From NCBI GenBank assembly GCA_002686135.1, contig NZAO01000095.1, positions 1 to 6,527 of the forward strand: a stretch of 6,527 nucleotides of DNA. Reading direction: 5' to 3'. The position numbers were made by a program, and so were the translations under genes. Positions 5,269 to 6,527 of the stretch are shown here, in pieces. Each line of letters opens with the position of its first letter. The first letter of the stretch is position 1. The stretch comes from Rhodospirillaceae bacterium. GTDB lineage: Bacteria > Pseudomonadota > Alphaproteobacteria > UBA11136. The notes beneath the pieces were generated by a model. That model saw nothing but the letters and a program-made list of their open reading frames with translations, was not told the DNA's origin and ran no database searches.

Positions 5269-6527
5269 ATGGAGACCAGCAACGATATCCGCGCCGCCTT
5301 TCTCGACTATTTCGCGAAAAACGACCACGAAATCGTGGCTTCGGGTCCGCTCGTGCCCCATAACGATCCCACCCTGCTGTTCACCAATGCTGGGATGGTT
5401 TCCTTCAAGAACATCTTTACCGGGGCCGAGGCGTGGGACTTCACGCGTGTCGCCACCAGCCAGAAATGCGTGCGTGCCGGCGGCAAGCATAACGACCTTG
5501 ACAATGTGGGCTATACCGCCCGCCACCACACCTTTTTCGAAATGCTGGGGAATTTCTCCTTCGGTGACTATTTTAAGGACGTAGCCATTGAACTGGCCTG
5601 GAACCTGATCACCCGAGAATTTGCCGTATCGGCAGAGCGACTGACGGTGACGGTCTATGCCGAGGACGACGAGGCCTTCGAACTCTCCAAAAAGATCACC
5701 GGTTTGCCGGAATCGCGCATCTTGCGCATCGACGGTGCCGATAATTTCTGGTCCATGGGCGATACCGGGCCCTGCGGACCCTGCGCCGAAATTTTCTATG
5801 ACCATGGTGAGGATATTCCCGGCGGCCCGCCCGGCTCGCCAGATTCCGAGGGCGATCGTTTCGTAGAAATCTGGAACCTCGTCTTCATGCAGTATGACCG
5901 TCTCTCGGCGGATAAGCGGGTGGACCTACCGCGGCCCAGTATCGACACCGGTATGGGTCTAGAACGCATCGCCGCGGTGCTGCAGGGGGTTCACAACAAC
6001 TACGACACCGACCTCTTTAAGGCCCTGATCGCGGCCTCCGAAGAGATTGTGGGGACCAAGGACGGAGGCGACAGAGTCGTATCCTACCGGGTCATCGCCG
6101 ACCATCTGCGTGCCGTGTGTTTCCTCATGGCCGACGGTGTTCTGCCCTCCAACGAGGGGCGCGGCTACGTGCTGCGGCGGATTATGCGCCGCGCCATGCG
6201 TCATATGCACATGCTGGGCGGGCGTGAACCCCTCATGTGGCGGCTGGTGCCGGCGCTGATTACCGAGATGGGGCAGGTCTATCCGGAGCTGGTCCAGGCC
6301 CAGGCCCTGATGACGGAAATCCTGAAGCTGGAGGAGGCCCGCTTCCAGAAGACCCTGGAGCGGGGGCTGAAACTGCTGGCGGAAGAAACCGGCAAGCTGG
6401 CGGGCGCTACGGCGCTGCCCGGCGACACCGCCTTCAAGCTCTACGACACCTACGGTTTTCCCCTCGATCTGACCCAAGACGTGCTGCGCGGCCAGGGGCG
6501 CGGGGTGGACGTGGACGGCTTCAACAC
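5269..6527 (+). CDS. alaS: Alanyl-tRNA synthetase, N-terminal 419 residues (cut by window edge)
   Basis: AlaRS attaches alanine to tRNA-Ala in the cytoplasm; the full enzyme is about 870-890 residues, so a little under half is visible. Seen are the N-terminal class II aminoacylation core: [21 protein letters not shown] region (32-52), [16 protein letters not shown] (67-81), motif 2 with [20 protein letters not shown] (83-102), the conserved [12 protein letters not shown] (164-175), IWNLVFMQY (201-209) and motif 3 [10 protein letters not shown] (226-235), then the start of the tRNA-recognition helical region ([15 protein letters not shown], 298-312) and the conserved TYGFPLDLT (394-402). The editing and C-Ala domains lie outside. 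An in-frame TAA at 5257-5259 leaves the ATG at 5269 as the only sensible start; the overlapping ATG at 5264 is in another frame. No clear Shine-Dalgarno precedes it, only G-rich sequence (5245-5255). The 164-base gap after recA holds the recA terminator and no clear promoter. Confidence 0.97.
   Translation, partial: METSNDIRAAFLDYFAKNDHEIVASGPLVPHNDPTLLFTNAGMVSFKNIFTGAEAWDFTRVATSQKCVRAGGKHNDLDNVGYTARHHTFFEMLGNFSFGDYFKDVAIELAWNLITREFAVSAERLTVTVYAEDDEAFELSKKITGLPESRILRIDGADNFWSMGDTGPCGPCAEIFYDHGEDIPGGPPGSPDSEGDRFVEIWNLVFMQYDRLSADKRVDLPRPSIDTGMGLERIAAVLQGVHNNYDTDLFKALIAASEEIVGTKDGGDRVVSYRVIADHLRAVCFLMADGVLPSNEGRGYVLRRIMRRAMRHMHMLGGREPLMWRLVPALITEMGQVYPELVQAQALMTEILKLEEARFQKTLERGLKLLAEETGKLAGATALPGDTAFKLYDTYGFPLDLTQDVLRGQGRGVDVDGFN

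Overview
The window looks chromosomal and alphaproteobacterial, probably close to Rhodospirillales, though the order is a guess. This rests on the gene order (a cckA remnant, then recA, then alaS), the cysteine-poor alphaproteobacterial form of DksA, a GAAC-N7-GAAC-like SOS box at recA, a formate dehydrogenase of the Methylobacterium Fdh1 layout, and GC-rich coding sequence. I see no phage, transposase, CRISPR, rRNA or tRNA sequence.

Layout. (1) Positions 1-2512, minus strand: two genes of an NAD-dependent, molybdenum- or tungsten-containing cytoplasmic formate dehydrogenase. The diaphorase subunit (a NuoE-NuoF fusion) comes first and overlaps the catalytic alpha subunit by 4 bases; the alpha subunit runs off the left edge. 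(2) Positions 2513-3020: a 508-base divergent intergenic region. It holds three AAATCAA boxes on the fdh side, a plus-strand hairpin with a T-run, and a good sigma70-type promoter for dksA. (3) Positions 3021-3437, plus: dksA, a monocistronic transcription regulator lacking three of four zinc cysteines, followed by a perfect 14-bp stem terminator. (4) Positions 3438-3988: no intact gene, but the degraded end of the hybrid histidine kinase gene cckA. About 59 C-terminal receiver codons read on the plus strand. Next to them, about 13 codons containing the receiver's phospho-acceptor motif read on the minus strand, as if a short piece had been inverted. (5) Positions 3989-5104: recA with an SOS box upstream and a terminator downstream. 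(6) Positions 5269-6527: the first 419 codons of alaS, cut by the right edge.

Function. The fdh pair oxidises formate to CO2 and passes electrons through iron-sulphur clusters and FMN to NAD+. DksA tunes transcription together with ppGpp. RecA runs recombination and the SOS response. AlaS charges tRNA-Ala. The genes are mostly housekeeping; the unexpected item is the rearranged cckA relic between dksA and recA. An intact cckA would be expected elsewhere in the genome if this lineage uses the CckA-ChpT-CtrA pathway.
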